Assembly (NCBI GenBank): GCA_024404505.1
Contig: JAKSPU010000013.1
Location: 1-36,640 of the forward strand
Direction of reading: 5' to 3'
DNA length: 36,640 nucleotides
From: Clostridia bacterium
Lineage (GTDB): Bacteria; Bacillota; Clostridia; Oscillospirales; CAG-272
A program made the position numbers and the translations under genes. Shown piece after piece: positions 7,518-15,895 of the stretch. Numbering within the stretch: position 1 is the stretch's first letter; each line of letters begins with the position of its first letter. Below the pieces are notes generated by a model. The model did not search any database, was not told the origin of the DNA, and saw only the letters and a program-made list of their open reading frames with translations.

Positions 7518-7583
7518 GTTTTTCCGGTCTGAACGCCCGTGCGGCATAAGCCGCGGCAGGCAGCCGGATGAAACCGGTCCGAA

Positions 7584-8078
7584 TTACTCGGCCTTCTCCT
7601 CGGCCACAGCCTCAACAGCCTCGGCGACTTCCTCGGCGATGATCTCGGCAGCCTCGACCACCTCGTCGGCAGCCTCTTCAACGGTCTCCTCGGCAGCTTC
7701 CTCAGCAGCCTCTTCGGCAGCGGGAGCCTTGGCGAACTTAGACTTGACCTCGGCAGCCTTGGCCTCAACGGTAGCCTTGACCTCTTCAGCCTTGACCTTT
7801 GCGGTATCCTTCAGCTCGACAGCCTTGGTCTTGACGGTTTCGGTCACGGCAGCAGCCTTGGTCTTGACGGTCTCGGACACAGCGGCAGCCTTGGTCTTTG
7901 CGGTGTCACCGAACTCGGCAGCCTTGGTCTTGACGGTGGAGATGGCAGCCTGACCCTTTTCGGAGTTCAGAGCCTTCTCGGTGGCGATAACGACGGCGGC
8001 AGCAGCGGCGCCGACAGCGGCAGACACCATAACGATGTCGCTCAGGATCTCGTTCTTCTTCTGCTGGATAAAGTTCAT
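7584..8078 (-). CDS. Membrane-tethered protein with LEA-like 11-residue repeats
   Basis: This 164-residue protein is not one I recognise by name. It has three parts. First, an N-terminal hydrophobic segment (about 14-32, rich in Ala and Val) could be a single membrane span. Second, six consecutive 11-residue repeats (48-113) begin TVKTKAAEFGD and continue TAKTKAAAVSE, TVKTKAAAVTE, TVKTKAVELKD, TAKVKAEEVKA and TVEAKAAEVKS. Third, an Ala/Glu/Val acidic tail runs from 119 to 164. The 11-residue period with T-x-K-x-K-A is the pattern of group 3 LEA proteins and of amphipathic membrane-binding helices. It starts at an ATG with AGGAGGAACATATC before it, and is bounded by its own terminator, so it is probably monocistronic. 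A structural, stress or membrane-surface role is a guess. Confidence 0.8.
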   Translation of the reverse strand: MNFIQQKKNEILSDIVMVSAAVGAAAAAVVIATEKALNSEKGQAAISTVKTKAAEFGDTAKTKAAAVSETVKTKAAAVTETVKTKAVELKDTAKVKAEEVKATVEAKAAEVKSKFAKAPAAEEAAEEAAEETVEEAADEVVEAAEIIAEEVAEAVEAVAEEKAE

Positions 8079-8112
8079 GATATGTTCCTCCTATTCATGA
8101 ATAACAAAATAA

Positions 8113-8143
8113 ATTATATGTGCTTCCCGGCCGGTCCGGGCAA
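8113..8143 (-). promoter_or_regulatory. Possible promoter for the repeat-protein gene
   Basis: On the minus strand TATAAT (8113-8118) sits 35 bases before the ATG at 8078. The best -35 is TTGCCC (8138-8143) at 19 bases, which is longer than ideal. A GC palindrome (CCCGGCCGGTCCGGG, 8126-8140) overlaps the spacer and could be either an operator or the end of the upstream transcript. Confidence 0.5.
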
Positions 8144-8176
8144 AAGCCTTGTATGATTTGCGTCAGCCCACGGTCC

Positions 8177-8701
8177 TTACTCGGACAGCAGCTCTGCCTT
8201 GGTTATGACGATCGGCGTGCGGGGCACGTCGGAATACCAGCCGTACCGGCCGGTGCGGACACCCGCGATCTTGTCCACGACCTCCATGCCCTCGGTGACT
8301 CTGCCGAAGCCGGCGTACTGGGCATCGAGATGCGGCGCGTCCTCATGCATGATGAAGAACTGCGAGGAGGCGGAATCGGGATCGCTCGTGCGGGCCATGG
8401 AAATGACGCCGCGGGTATGCTTGAGATCGTTGGCCATGAAGCCGTTGGCAATGAACTCGCCGCGGATGGCTGCGGCGCGCTTCTCGCTGAAGGCTGCGGT
8501 CATGCCGCCGCCCTGAATCATGAAGCCCTTGATGACGCGGTGGAAAATAGTCCCCTCGTAGAAACCGCTCTTCACGAGAGACACAAAGTTGCGGACCGTC
8601 TCGGGTGCCTTGTCGGGGTACAACTCAAGCGTGATCTCACCCAAGACCTCGTTCTTGTCGGGGTCCTGCGAAACGGTCAGGCGGACAATGGGGTTGTTCA
8701 T
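8177..8701 (-). CDS. Peptidyl-prolyl cis-trans isomerase, cyclophilin type
   Basis: This 174-residue cyclophilin catalyses cis-trans isomerisation of prolyl bonds during protein folding. No signal peptide is present, so it acts in the cytosol. Signatures are FHRVIKGFMIQGG (with the catalytic Arg), the SSQFFI core strand motif with Gln, and a VDKIAG segment near the C-terminus. The frame is open to 8770, but the ATG at 8701 has GAGG nine bases upstream and begins where family members begin (NPIVRLTV). It follows the Mini-RNase III gene by 25 bases and is probably cotranscribed with it. Confidence 0.95.
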   Translation of the reverse strand: MNNPIVRLTVSQDPDKNEVLGEITLELYPDKAPETVRNFVSLVKSGFYEGTIFHRVIKGFMIQGGGMTAAFSEKRAAAIRGEFIANGFMANDLKHTRGVISMARTSDPDSASSQFFIMHEDAPHLDAQYAGFGRVTEGMEVVDKIAGVRTGRYGWYSDVPRTPIVITKAELLSE

Positions 8702-8726
8702 CGGTGTTTTCCTCTTTTCATTCACA

Positions 8727-9140
8727 TTAGTTATCGCGGCCGGCTCCCCCCGGAGCGGCGGGAGCGTCAAGACCGTAGCCGATCCGGAACAACTCCTCGA
8801 TGCGCGCGGTCTGCCCCGTCAGCGACAGGTAGCCGAACAGCGCCTCCATGCCGGTCGCCCGGCGGTACTCGGCCACGGACGCGCTCTTCGGGACGTTGGT
8901 ATGCCCGATGTTGCGCCCGCGATGGTAGTAAAGCGTTTCTTCCTCGGTCAGGACCGGCTCCAGCCGTCCCATAGCCTCTGATTGGGCCGTCGCCTTGACG
9001 AACGCCAGCGCCTCCCTGTTCAGGTGCGCCGACGTGGACAATCCGCGCTCTGATACGAGGTAGGTGCGGACGCACACCTCCAGTACGCTGTCGCCGAGGT
9101 AAGCGAGCGCCGGGGCGGTGATCTCCGACAGCTTCAGCAT
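8727..9140 (-). CDS. mrnC: Mini-ribonuclease III
   Basis: MrnC is a dimeric RNase III-like enzyme without a double-stranded-RNA-binding domain; in Bacillus it matures 23S rRNA. The 137-residue length fits. The catalytic acids appear as D17 in YLGDSVLE and E99 in GMEALFGYL, and the RNase III core HRGRNIGH..PK is at about 73-85. The ATG overlaps the stop of the upstream YgjV-like gene by seven bases (translational coupling), which explains the weak ribosome site. The C-terminal Pro/Ala/Gly tail is probably disordered. Confidence 0.94.
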   Translation of the reverse strand: MLKLSEITAPALAYLGDSVLEVCVRTYLVSERGLSTSAHLNREALAFVKATAQSEAMGRLEPVLTEEETLYYHRGRNIGHTNVPKSASVAEYRRATGMEALFGYLSLTGQTARIEELFRIGYGLDAPAAPGGAGRDN

Positions 9141-9739
9141 ACGGTTTCCGCGCCGGACGCGCGCTTCTTCTCAAAGTGCATCCTGATGAAGTACACCACA
9201 ACGGACACCATGTTGAAGGTCTCGCAGATGATGCCGCCGATGGACATCGGCGTGATCAGGATGTTATACGCCAGCCAGCAGGGGGACACGACGCCTAGCT
9301 GCACCCAGCGCATCTTGCGCGGATGACGCGTCCACGTCCCGAGCAGATTGGCCGTCTGTGCCGCGAACGGGAACAGCGCCAGCCACCAAACCTCCTTGAA
9401 CACAAGGATCGTGACCGTCAGAGCGGCAGCAGCGGCAGCCAGCTGCGCGATCAGGAACGGCAGCTTGTTGGTCCTCTCGCCGCCGAGCAGGATCAGCGCA
9501 CGGGTCGCGCTCAGCGCGTCCATCATGAAGCCGCTCCAGTTGGTGGCCTCGCCGCCGAGGCCCAGCAGCAGGTAATGCACGCAGAACAGCCCGCAGCCGA
9601 GCGCCTGCATGATGAAGTGTCCGACGTTCTTTTTGAACTGGAAGGAGAAGATCAGCAGGGCCATGGCGATGATGCCGAGCGCCTGCGCGAACAGCTCCAT
9701 CGGGGTCATGCTCGTCAAAGAATCAAAAAACTGTGTCAT
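9134..9739 (-). CDS. YgjV-like inner-membrane protein
   Basis: This 201-residue polytopic protein resembles the YgjV (Imp-YgjV) family, whose function is unknown. Hydrophobic helices lie at about 18-33, 43-60, 78-85, 94-112, 115-130, 145-160 and 165-188. Family-like features are the early AQALGIIAMALLIFSFQFK and a QALGCGLFCVHYLLLG segment. The start has GGGAG seven bases upstream. A perfect 16-base palindrome (9750-9765) sits in the spacer before it. It overlaps mrnC downstream. Confidence 0.82.
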   Translation of the reverse strand: MTQFFDSLTSMTPMELFAQALGIIAMALLIFSFQFKKNVGHFIMQALGCGLFCVHYLLLGLGGEATNWSGFMMDALSATRALILLGGERTNKLPFLIAQLAAAAAALTVTILVFKEVWWLALFPFAAQTANLLGTWTRHPRKMRWVQLGVVSPCWLAYNILITPMSIGGIICETFNMVSVVVYFIRMHFEKKRASGAETVC

Positions 9740-9785
9740 AGGTCGGTCTCCCGGCCGCGGCCGGGCAGTCCCTCCAATCCCCTGA

Positions 9786-10196
9786 TCACTCGGCGTCCTC
9801 GGCCTCGGTAGCGGCTACGATCTCGATGGCGGGATCCTCGTCGACCACGCTGCAGATCTCAAAGCCGTCACCGTCATCGGACGTGCGGGTGCCGTGCTCC
9901 TTCGAGAGGCGCTCAGCCTTTTCCTCTTCCGTCTCGTTGGTCAGGGTGAGGAGCGTGCTCTTGATATAGATATAGCCGTTATCCTTGCGGACGATGATGC
10001 GGTACGGCAGGATTAAAAGGCCCAGCACGGAGCAGGCGACGATCAGCATGACACGGTACACGACGGCCTGTTTCTTCTCCTTCTCATACTCCTTGCGATG
10101 GATGAGACGGTCCACCGTATCGGTTCCCTTGGACCACAGATCCACGACCTTGGTGCCGAGATCGGCGGCAGCGGACAGACATTTCATAAGCTTCAT
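9786..10196 (-). CDS. Single-span membrane protein of unknown function
   Basis: This 136-residue protein has an amphipathic N-terminus (about 1-45), one transmembrane helix (about 47-65, VYRVMLIVACSVLGLLIL) and a soluble acidic C-terminus ending TEAEDAE. I do not recognise a family. An ATG at 10187 is possible instead, but AAGGAAG lies upstream of 10196. It sits 46 bases before the ygjV-like gene and probably shares its transcript. Confidence 0.65.
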   Translation of the reverse strand: MKLMKCLSAAADLGTKVVDLWSKGTDTVDRLIHRKEYEKEKKQAVVYRVMLIVACSVLGLLILPYRIIVRKDNGYIYIKSTLLTLTNETEEEKAERLSKEHGTRTSDDGDGFEICSVVDEDPAIEIVAATEAEDAE

Positions 10197-10258
10197 GGTA
10201 CATACTTCCTTTCTGAACGGATGTGTATATGGGGTAGCAGGTTGACGGTTTCGGGGCC

Positions 10259-11617
10259 TCAGTTCTTGAGGCTGTGGATGGGAGCGGGGATACGGCCGCC
10301 TCGGCGGATGAAGCGTGCGGGCGACTCGGTCCTGAGGGGCAGGATGGGTGCGTGGCCGAGCAGGCCGCCGAAATCCACGCTGTCGCCGACGGTCTTGCCG
10401 ACGGCGGGGATCAGACGAACGGCTGTGGTCTTGGTGTTCGCCACGCCGATGGAGATCTCGTCGGCGATGATGCCGCAGATGACGTCCTCGGAGGTGTCGC
10501 CGGGCACGGCGATCATGTCGAGTCCGACGGAGCAGACGGCGGTCATGGCCTCCAGCTTCTCGATGGACAGGACGCCCTTATCGACGGCGGCGATCATGCC
10601 GGCGTCCTCGGACACAGGGATGAACGCGCCGGACAGGCCGCCGACGTGGCCCGAGGCCATGACGCCGCCCTTCTTGACAGCGTCGTTGAGCATGGCGAGG
10701 CAGGCAGTCGTGCCGTGAGCGCCGCAGCACTCAAGGCCCATGTTCTCCAGGATCTGCGCGACGGAATCACCGACGGCCGGCGTGGGTGCGAGCGACAGGT
10801 CTACGATGCCGAACGGCACGTTCAGCCTCTGAGCCGCTTCCGTCGCGACCAGCTGACCCACGCGGGTGATCTTGAAGGCGGTCTTTTTGATCAGCTCGGC
10901 CAGCGCGGACAGGTCGCAGTCGCCGGCCCGCTCGATCGCGGAACTGACGACGCCGGGCCCGGACACGCCGACGTTGATGACGGTCTCCGGCTCGCCGACG
11001 CCGTGGAACGCGCCTGCCATGAAGGGGTTGTCCTCCGGCACGTTGGCGAACACGACGAGCTTGGCGCAGCCGATGGAATTGCGGTCCGCCGTGAGGGCGG
11101 CACAGCGCTTGATGGTGGAGCCCATCAGGCGGATGGCATCCATGTTGATGCCGGCCTTGGTGGTGGCGACGTTGACGGACGAGCAGACGAGCTCGGTCTC
11201 GGCCAGTGCCTCGGGAATGACGGAGATGAGGTTGCGGTCGCTCTGCGTCATGCCCTTATGCACGAGCGCCGAGAAGCCGCCGATGAAGTTGACGCCGACG
11301 GTATCCGCCGCCCGCTGCAGCGTGTGCGCGACCTTCAGGCAGCCGTCCGCCGACACGCCGCCCGCGATGAGCGAGATTGGGGTCACAGAAACGCGCTTGT
11401 TGACGATCGGCACGCCGTACTTTTTCTCGATGGCGCACCCGGTCTCGACCAGATGCTCCGCCGATCTCGTGATCTTATCGTAGATCTTCTGACACAGGCG
11501 GTCCGCGTCGTCGCTGACGCAGTCCCAGAGGGAAATGCCCATGGTGATGGTGCGGATGTCCAGATTCTCCTGACGGATCATCTGTATGGTTTCCAATATA
11601 TCTCTCGTATCCAGCAT
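10259..11617 (-). CDS. UPF0210 (DUF711, PFL-like) family protein
   Basis: This 452-residue cytosolic protein of the UPF0210/DUF711 family has an unassigned biochemical function. Family hallmarks are the N-terminal [19 protein letters not shown], the [13 protein letters not shown] segment and the C-terminal region [19 protein letters not shown]. The length matches the family. AGGAG is eight bases before the ATG. It lies 19 bases downstream of a small ACT-domain protein; this pair is conserved in many Firmicutes and some archaea, so the ACT protein is probably its ligand-sensing partner. Confidence 0.95.
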   Translation of the reverse strand: MLDTRDILETIQMIRQENLDIRTITMGISLWDCVSDDADRLCQKIYDKITRSAEHLVETGCAIEKKYGVPIVNKRVSVTPISLIAGGVSADGCLKVAHTLQRAADTVGVNFIGGFSALVHKGMTQSDRNLISVIPEALAETELVCSSVNVATTKAGINMDAIRLMGSTIKRCAALTADRNSIGCAKLVVFANVPEDNPFMAGAFHGVGEPETVINVGVSGPGVVSSAIERAGDCDLSALAELIKKTAFKITRVGQLVATEAAQRLNVPFGIVDLSLAPTPAVGDSVAQILENMGLECCGAHGTTACLAMLNDAVKKGGVMASGHVGGLSGAFIPVSEDAGMIAAVDKGVLSIEKLEAMTAVCSVGLDMIAVPGDTSEDVICGIIADEISIGVANTKTTAVRLIPAVGKTVGDSVDFGGLLGHAPILPLRTESPARFIRRGGRIPAPIHSLKN

Positions 11618-11636
11618 GAATCAAGCTCCTGACTTC

Positions 11637-11906
11637 TCACACGTGATGCATGGCGTGGAAAATATCCTCGTGCATGGTGTGGATATCGAGGCTGTTCTTC
11701 TGACCGAGCGCGGCAAGGTCGTCGACGAACACGGAGAAATCCACGTTGAGGCCGTCGATATCGGCCAGCATGATCATGGCAAAATACTCCTTGAGGACAC
11801 TTTGGGAAATGTCCACGATGTTGGCGCCGTGCTCGGCACAGGCGGTGGCGACCTTTGCGATGATACCCACGCTGTCCTTGCCGGTGACGGTGATGACTGC
11901 TTTCAT
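11637..11906 (-). CDS. ACT domain protein (UPF0237 family)
   Basis: This 89-residue stand-alone ACT domain binds small ligands, often amino acids, as a dimer. It shows the pattern VTGKDSVGIIAKVATACAEHGANIVDISQ (positions about 7-35), with the ligand-loop glycine in place. AAGGAGG precedes the ATG at 11906. It is cotranscribed with the UPF0210 gene. The regulated ligand is unknown. The upstream glycosyltransferase gene ends 54 bases away with no clear terminator, so read-through is possible. Confidence 0.94.
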   Translation of the reverse strand: MKAVITVTGKDSVGIIAKVATACAEHGANIVDISQSVLKEYFAMIMLADIDGLNVDFSVFVDDLAALGQKNSLDIHTMHEDIFHAMHHV

Positions 11907-11960
11907 AGAATATGCATCCTCCTTCGGATCGGGTAAATCGGGGAATATCCGTGCGTCCCG

Positions 11961-12923
11961 TCACTTGCCCAGCACACGAGCGGCCAGACGGTACAGGCCG
12001 GGGCAGTTATGCTCGAGCAGCAGACGGAAACGGACTTTCTTCGGAATATGGCGGGCCTTTCTGACCATCCGGGCAGCGTCATCGACGATAGGCCCTGCCT
12101 CGGCGGCGATGTCATCAAGGTCGTTCTTTACGGCGTCGCGGAGACGGTAGTCGGCGTTCTGGAGCAGACAGCAGGCGGCGTATTCACGGTATGCAGGCTG
12201 ATCGGGGAATTCCGCCTCCATGAACGCAATGTCATCCAGCAGGCTGCGGAGATGATCCATCCGGAAATAGGCGTCTTTATTGTTGCTTGCGCTGGTGCTG
12301 ACGCCGTGCCAATAGTAATACAGCTTTTCTTCCAGCCGTCCGATGCTTCCGGCACGGCAGGCCGCCTTGACCATGTAGTTGCGATCCTCCATGATCTTCA
12401 GCTGCTCGTTGTAGCGGAGGTCTCCGAGCGCCGCCCGGCGGAACAGCTTATTGCAGGTGATGACGAAGTTCAGATCGGTGGACAGGTAGCTTTTCGCGAG
12501 GAATTCCTCCGCGGTATACGCCCGGCGGCTGCCGGTCTCAACGGGGAATGCGTACTGCCACTCCGTTCCATCTATATAGTAGGCGAACACGATATCCCAT
12601 CCGGTCTCCTCCGCGCAGCGGAGCATATGCTCCAGCATGACGGGGCTGATATAGTCGTCCCCGTCGACGAAGACGATATAGTCGCCCTTGGCGGCATCAA
12701 GGCCGAGATTGCGGGCGTGGGACGTACCAGCGGTCTCCGTTTCGATCACGATGACACGGCTGTCGGTGTGTGCCACGTCTCTGCAGACGGCGGCGGTATT
12801 GTCCCGGCATCCATTGACTACGACGATCAGCTCAAGGTCCCGGCACGTACTGTCGAGGATCGAATCCAGACAGCGGCGGATATATGACTCGCCGTTATAT
12901 ACGGGCACGATGACACTGATCAT
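11961..12923 (-). CDS. Family 2 glycosyltransferase (second of tandem pair)
   Basis: This 320-residue GT-A enzyme transfers a sugar from a nucleotide-sugar to a cell-surface glycan; donor and acceptor are unknown. It begins MISVIVPVYNGESYIRRCLDS, has the metal-binding VDGDD at 86-90 and the catalytic-base-type EDRN at 179-182. There is no membrane span; the C-terminal region is basic. It lies 12 bases downstream of a paralogue of identical length and aligns with it end to end. AAGGAGG precedes the ATG. Confidence 0.93.
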   Translation of the reverse strand: MISVIVPVYNGESYIRRCLDSILDSTCRDLELIVVVNGCRDNTAAVCRDVAHTDSRVIVIETETAGTSHARNLGLDAAKGDYIVFVDGDDYISPVMLEHMLRCAEETGWDIVFAYYIDGTEWQYAFPVETGSRRAYTAEEFLAKSYLSTDLNFVITCNKLFRRAALGDLRYNEQLKIMEDRNYMVKAACRAGSIGRLEEKLYYYWHGVSTSASNNKDAYFRMDHLRSLLDDIAFMEAEFPDQPAYREYAACCLLQNADYRLRDAVKNDLDDIAAEAGPIVDDAARMVRKARHIPKKVRFRLLLEHNCPGLYRLAARVLGK

Positions 12924-12935
12924 GCGAAAGCCTCC

Positions 12936-13898
12936 TTATCTCCCCCTGATTTTTCCGGCCAGCGCGAACAGGTGAGGGAAATCATGCTCGATCAGGAAAC
13001 GCGTCCTGACCCCGCGCGGCAGGTGTTTTGCCCGTCTGACGCGTCGGGCGGCGTTTTTCACGATCGGCTTCAGCTCGGTCTGCAGGTCCGTCAGCTTCTC
13101 CTCCCTGGCACGCTTCATGCGGAAATCCGCGTTCTGCAGCAGGTTGCAGCTGACGTATTCGCTCCGGAACGGCTTATCCGGATAGGCTGTATCCATAAAG
13201 GCCAGATCCTTCTCCAGCGCGTATATCTGAAACATACGCTTGTGCTGATCGGCGGACAGGCTGATCGAGTTCTCGTTGCCGCGCCAATAGTAGTACAGCG
13301 GCTCATCCGCGAAGCAGATCTTCTCTGCCCGGCACACGCAGCGGGCGGCGAAGTTCCGATCCTCAAAGTAGGTCAGCTCCTCGTCAAACCGGACGTCCCC
13401 GAGGCAGTCCCGCCGGATGAGCTTGTTCCAGGCGACGCTGTACACGAAGGTGCTGCGGATATACATCTCACGGTAGTACTCATCGACCGTCAGGAACCTC
13501 CGCTTCGCTTCCCTGTCCTCAAAGACGTAGTCGTAGTCGGAGCCGGTCAGGTAGGAGCAGATCACGAAATCGCTTTCCGTTTCGGCGGCAGCCCTGACCA
13601 TTTCCCGGTACATATACGGGCTGATATAATCGTCGGCATCGACGAACGCAAGATATTCGCCCTTTGCCTCCGCTATCCCGAGGTTGCGGGCATGGGACAG
13701 GCCCTTGACGTCGGTGGTGATCACGCGGACGCGGCTGTCCGCGGCCTCATAGGTCCGGGCGATCTCAAGCGTCGCGTCCGTGGAGCCGTTCTCGACGACG
13801 ATCAACTCAAAGTCACGGTACGTGCTGCTCAGAACGGAGTCGAGGCATTTTCTCATATAGGCTTCCCCGTTATAAACGGGAACGATGATGCTGATCAA
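12936..13898 (-). CDS. Family 2 glycosyltransferase (first of tandem pair), TTG start
   Basis: This 320-residue GT2 enzyme has VDADD at 86-90 and EDRN at 179-182, the same coordinates as its neighbour, so the two arose by tandem duplication. The start codon is TTG (13896-13898): the frame begins (M)ISIIVPVYNGE exactly like the neighbour, and GAGGAGGAG lies just upstream. It may act on the same glycan as the adjacent GT8 and GT2 enzymes, each adding a different sugar. Confidence 0.92.
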   Translation of the reverse strand: MISIIVPVYNGEAYMRKCLDSVLSSTYRDFELIVVENGSTDATLEIARTYEAADSRVRVITTDVKGLSHARNLGIAEAKGEYLAFVDADDYISPYMYREMVRAAAETESDFVICSYLTGSDYDYVFEDREAKRRFLTVDEYYREMYIRSTFVYSVAWNKLIRRDCLGDVRFDEELTYFEDRNFAARCVCRAEKICFADEPLYYYWRGNENSISLSADQHKRMFQIYALEKDLAFMDTAYPDKPFRSEYVSCNLLQNADFRMKRAREEKLTDLQTELKPIVKNAARRVRRAKHLPRGVRTRFLIEHDFPHLFALAGKIRGR

Positions 13899-13940
13899 AC
13901 CGGACTCCTCCTCTTTTCTTTTTCAACTTTCAACGTGACG

Positions 13941-14879
13941 TCAGTACGGCAGGCAGCGGTACCGCCAGTTGATCAGGCGGACGTACCACCGGGACGTATC
14001 CGCGTCGGGCGCGTGGCCCTGCCACGGAGTGGCGGCAAGCGCGTCCCAATACAGCTGCCGCTTCGGATGGCGGCAGGACTTCACCCACGGACGGCTGGTA
14101 AAGCTGGGCGTATAGTGCAGGACGGCGGGCGTATCCTTCGCCTCTCCGATCTCCTGCTCGGTATAGAACGCGGCGTGATCGCCGAAGTAGCGGATCAGCT
14201 TGCGCCGGTTGAACACATAATGGATCGTCATGAGGTTGTACCGGGCGGGCAGGATCATACGCTTCCCGTGCAGCACGCCGTTGAGGACGCCCTGATCGTG
14301 ATGCGTCACGTTGCCCTGATGGGCCTCGATGAAGGCGAGACAATCGTCCTCGACGCCCTGCCGACGCCACTCGTCCATGTCGATCAGCAGCATACCGGCG
14401 TTGAAATAGGGTTCCTCCGGGGCAAGGCCGACGGCGGCCTTGGTCGCGTCGTTGACGAAATCCTGTACGGCACCCAGCACGCATCCGCCGAGATCGGTCT
14501 CCCACAGCGCGCGCAGCGAATCGCACACGATCATATCGCAGTCCATGTACAGGACGCGCCCCACGGTATCCGGCAGCATCCCGCGGACGAACAGGCGGGC
14601 GTAGGAGCTGAGTGAGATCGGCCACGCCAGATCCAGCTTCAGCTTGTCCAGCCACGCGGCAAAATCGATGAAGATCAGGGACGCGTTCGGGAAAGCGGAC
14701 ACCGTTTTCTCCAGCCTTGCGCGATTCTCCGGGCTGATCTTGTTGTCGATCATGTACACGTTGATATGTCCGAAATCGCGGTTGCGGTCCAGGAGCGAGT
14801 ACGCGGCGGCGCCCATATGACGGGCGTAATTGTCGTCGCTGGAAAAGATGACCTCAAGACAGTCCCTGCTGTATGCCAT
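13941..14879 (-). CDS. Family 8 glycosyltransferase
   Basis: This 312-residue retaining glycosyltransferase of the LgtC/glycogenin type typically uses UDP-glucose or UDP-galactose. Motifs are IFSSDDNYARHM near residues 11-22, the RVLYMDCDMIV metal site with DCD at 113-115, and YFNAGMLLIDMDEW further on. It is the first gene after the promoter at 14962-14990 and leads the GT8-GT2-GT2 operon, which probably decorates teichoic acid, capsule or another surface glycan. GGGAGG precedes the ATG. Confidence 0.94.
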   Translation of the reverse strand: MAYSRDCLEVIFSSDDNYARHMGAAAYSLLDRNRDFGHINVYMIDNKISPENRARLEKTVSAFPNASLIFIDFAAWLDKLKLDLAWPISLSSYARLFVRGMLPDTVGRVLYMDCDMIVCDSLRALWETDLGGCVLGAVQDFVNDATKAAVGLAPEEPYFNAGMLLIDMDEWRRQGVEDDCLAFIEAHQGNVTHHDQGVLNGVLHGKRMILPARYNLMTIHYVFNRRKLIRYFGDHAAFYTEQEIGEAKDTPAVLHYTPSFTSRPWVKSCRHPKRQLYWDALAATPWQGHAPDADTSRWYVRLINWRYRCLPY

Positions 14880-14961
14880 ACGCGCCTCCCGATAGGATCT
14901 GATGTCCGGGATCCGGATCGGATCGGATCCGGTTTTGGGTATATCACGGACATTCTACATT

Positions 14962-14990
14962 ATTATACTACAATCCGGCCCGATATGCAA
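14962..14990 (-). promoter_or_regulatory. Promoter of the GT8-GT2-GT2 operon
   Basis: On the minus strand TTGCAT (14985-14990) and TATAAT (14962-14967) have a 17-base spacer. About 80 bases separate the -10 from the GT8 start codon. Confidence 0.85.
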
Positions 14991-15034
14991 TAGGGAAAAT
15001 ATGAATTTTTCTTTGAAAAAGCATTTTTTTCGGG

Positions 15035-15063
15035 TTGCAATTCCGGTACGGTTATGGTATAAT
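15035..15063 (+). promoter_or_regulatory. Promoter of the 15104-17493 operon
   Basis: TTGCAA (15035-15040) and TATAAT (15058-15063) have a 17-base spacer and an A/T-rich upstream tract (14995-15030). It is back to back with the divergent glycosyltransferase promoter. Confidence 0.88.
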
Positions 15064-15103
15064 AGGAAGCAGCCGTATTCTAACATTATGAGAGGTATCC
15101 GAA

Positions 15104-15634
15104 ATGAATGAGTTCAACACCTATGAGTTCGTCGTCAACCGCAAGAAGGAGGGCAAGTACAAGCTGTCCCTCTTCCTCGGCCGCGCCGCCGTCATCCTCG
15201 TATTCGTGATCATCGCCGTCGTGCTGTGCGTGTGCAATATGCCCATGCTGGTGGCCATCGAATTCCCGCTGATCCCGGTCGGCATCTACGTGGCCAAGCT
15301 GTTCACGCAGGAGTATGAGTACTCCATGACCTCCGGCATCATGACCTTCTCCCTCATCCGCGGCAGCTCCAAGCGCAAGAAGCTGCTCGAGCTGATGATC
15401 AAGGATTTCCGCGAGATCGCGCCCTATGACAACCGCGCCTGCGGTCATCTTGAGAACATCGGCATCAAGAAGGACTATCAGCTGTTCTCCTCCCCGGACG
15501 CGCCCGACGTCTATTACGGTCTGTTCGAGAAGGACGGAGAGATGCAGGTCGTGTACTTCGAGGCGACCCAGCAGGCGCTGAAGATCCTCCGGTTCTACAA
15601 TCCCGCCACCGTCGTGACCAACGTGTCCCGTTGA
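15104..15634 (+). CDS. Membrane protein of unknown function (two spans)
   Basis: This 176-residue protein has two adjacent hydrophobic segments (about 24-43 and 47-65, the latter MLVAIEFPLIPVGIYVAKLF). A soluble domain follows with Lys/Arg-rich GSSKRKKLLELMIKDFREIAPYD and a C-terminal strand-rich region. I do not recognise a named family, although similar proteins seem common in Clostridia. It starts the four-gene operon; GAGAGG precedes the ATG. Confidence 0.75.
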   Translation: MNEFNTYEFVVNRKKEGKYKLSLFLGRAAVILVFVIIAVVLCVCNMPMLVAIEFPLIPVGIYVAKLFTQEYEYSMTSGIMTFSLIRGSSKRKKLLELMIKDFREIAPYDNRACGHLENIGIKKDYQLFSSPDAPDVYYGLFEKDGEMQVVYFEATQQALKILRFYNPATVVTNVSR

Positions 15635-15644
15635 GGCATACGAT

Positions 15645-15893
15645 ATGAAGCAGACGTACAACGTACCCGTCCGGCTGTCCGACGACCTTCTGCGCCGCCT
15701 GATCTATATCTCCGAGGCAGAGGGCAGGACCCCGAACAATCAGTTCCTGCTGCTGCTGCGGAACAGCATCCAGTATTTTGAACGCACCAAGGGCAAGATC
15801 AGCCCCGCGGAGCTGGCGAAGATCGACGTGACTCCCTACCTGCCCGACGCCGATGAAATCTCCGAAAAGCAGCCGAAAGAGCAGGAGGACTGA
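15645..15893 (+). CDS. Small ribbon-helix-helix protein
   Basis: This 82-residue protein has an N-terminal beta strand (YNVPVRLSDDLLRRL) followed by two helices (LIYISEAEGRTPNNQFLLLL), the Arc/CopG ribbon-helix-helix pattern at about residues 4-46. It would bind DNA as a dimer. The acidic C-terminal tail (about 50-82) is probably unstructured. It begins 10 bases after the upstream stop and ends two bases before the phosphoesterase start. It could repress its own operon. No toxin lies beside it, so I do not call it an antitoxin. Confidence 0.75.
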   Translation: MKQTYNVPVRLSDDLLRRLIYISEAEGRTPNNQFLLLLRNSIQYFERTKGKISPAELAKIDVTPYLPDADEISEKQPKEQED

Positions 15894-15895
15894 CC

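Noticed and set aside
7584..8078. Low-complexity artefact instead of a gene
   Set aside because: A good ribosome site, a membrane-like N-terminus, a terminator and conserved 11-residue phase support a real protein.
10274..11632. 452-codon open frame opposite the UPF0210 gene
   Set aside because: It mirrors the whole conserved gene and has His/Asp/Gly-rich composition typical of antisense translation.
12972..14615. 547-codon plus-strand frame across the glycosyltransferase genes
   Set aside because: It spans two real genes and an intergenic gap on the opposite strand, with no homology or ribosome site.
15645..15893. Antitoxin of a toxin-antitoxin pair
   Set aside because: The fold would fit, but the neighbours are a two-span membrane protein and a large phosphoesterase, not a small toxin.
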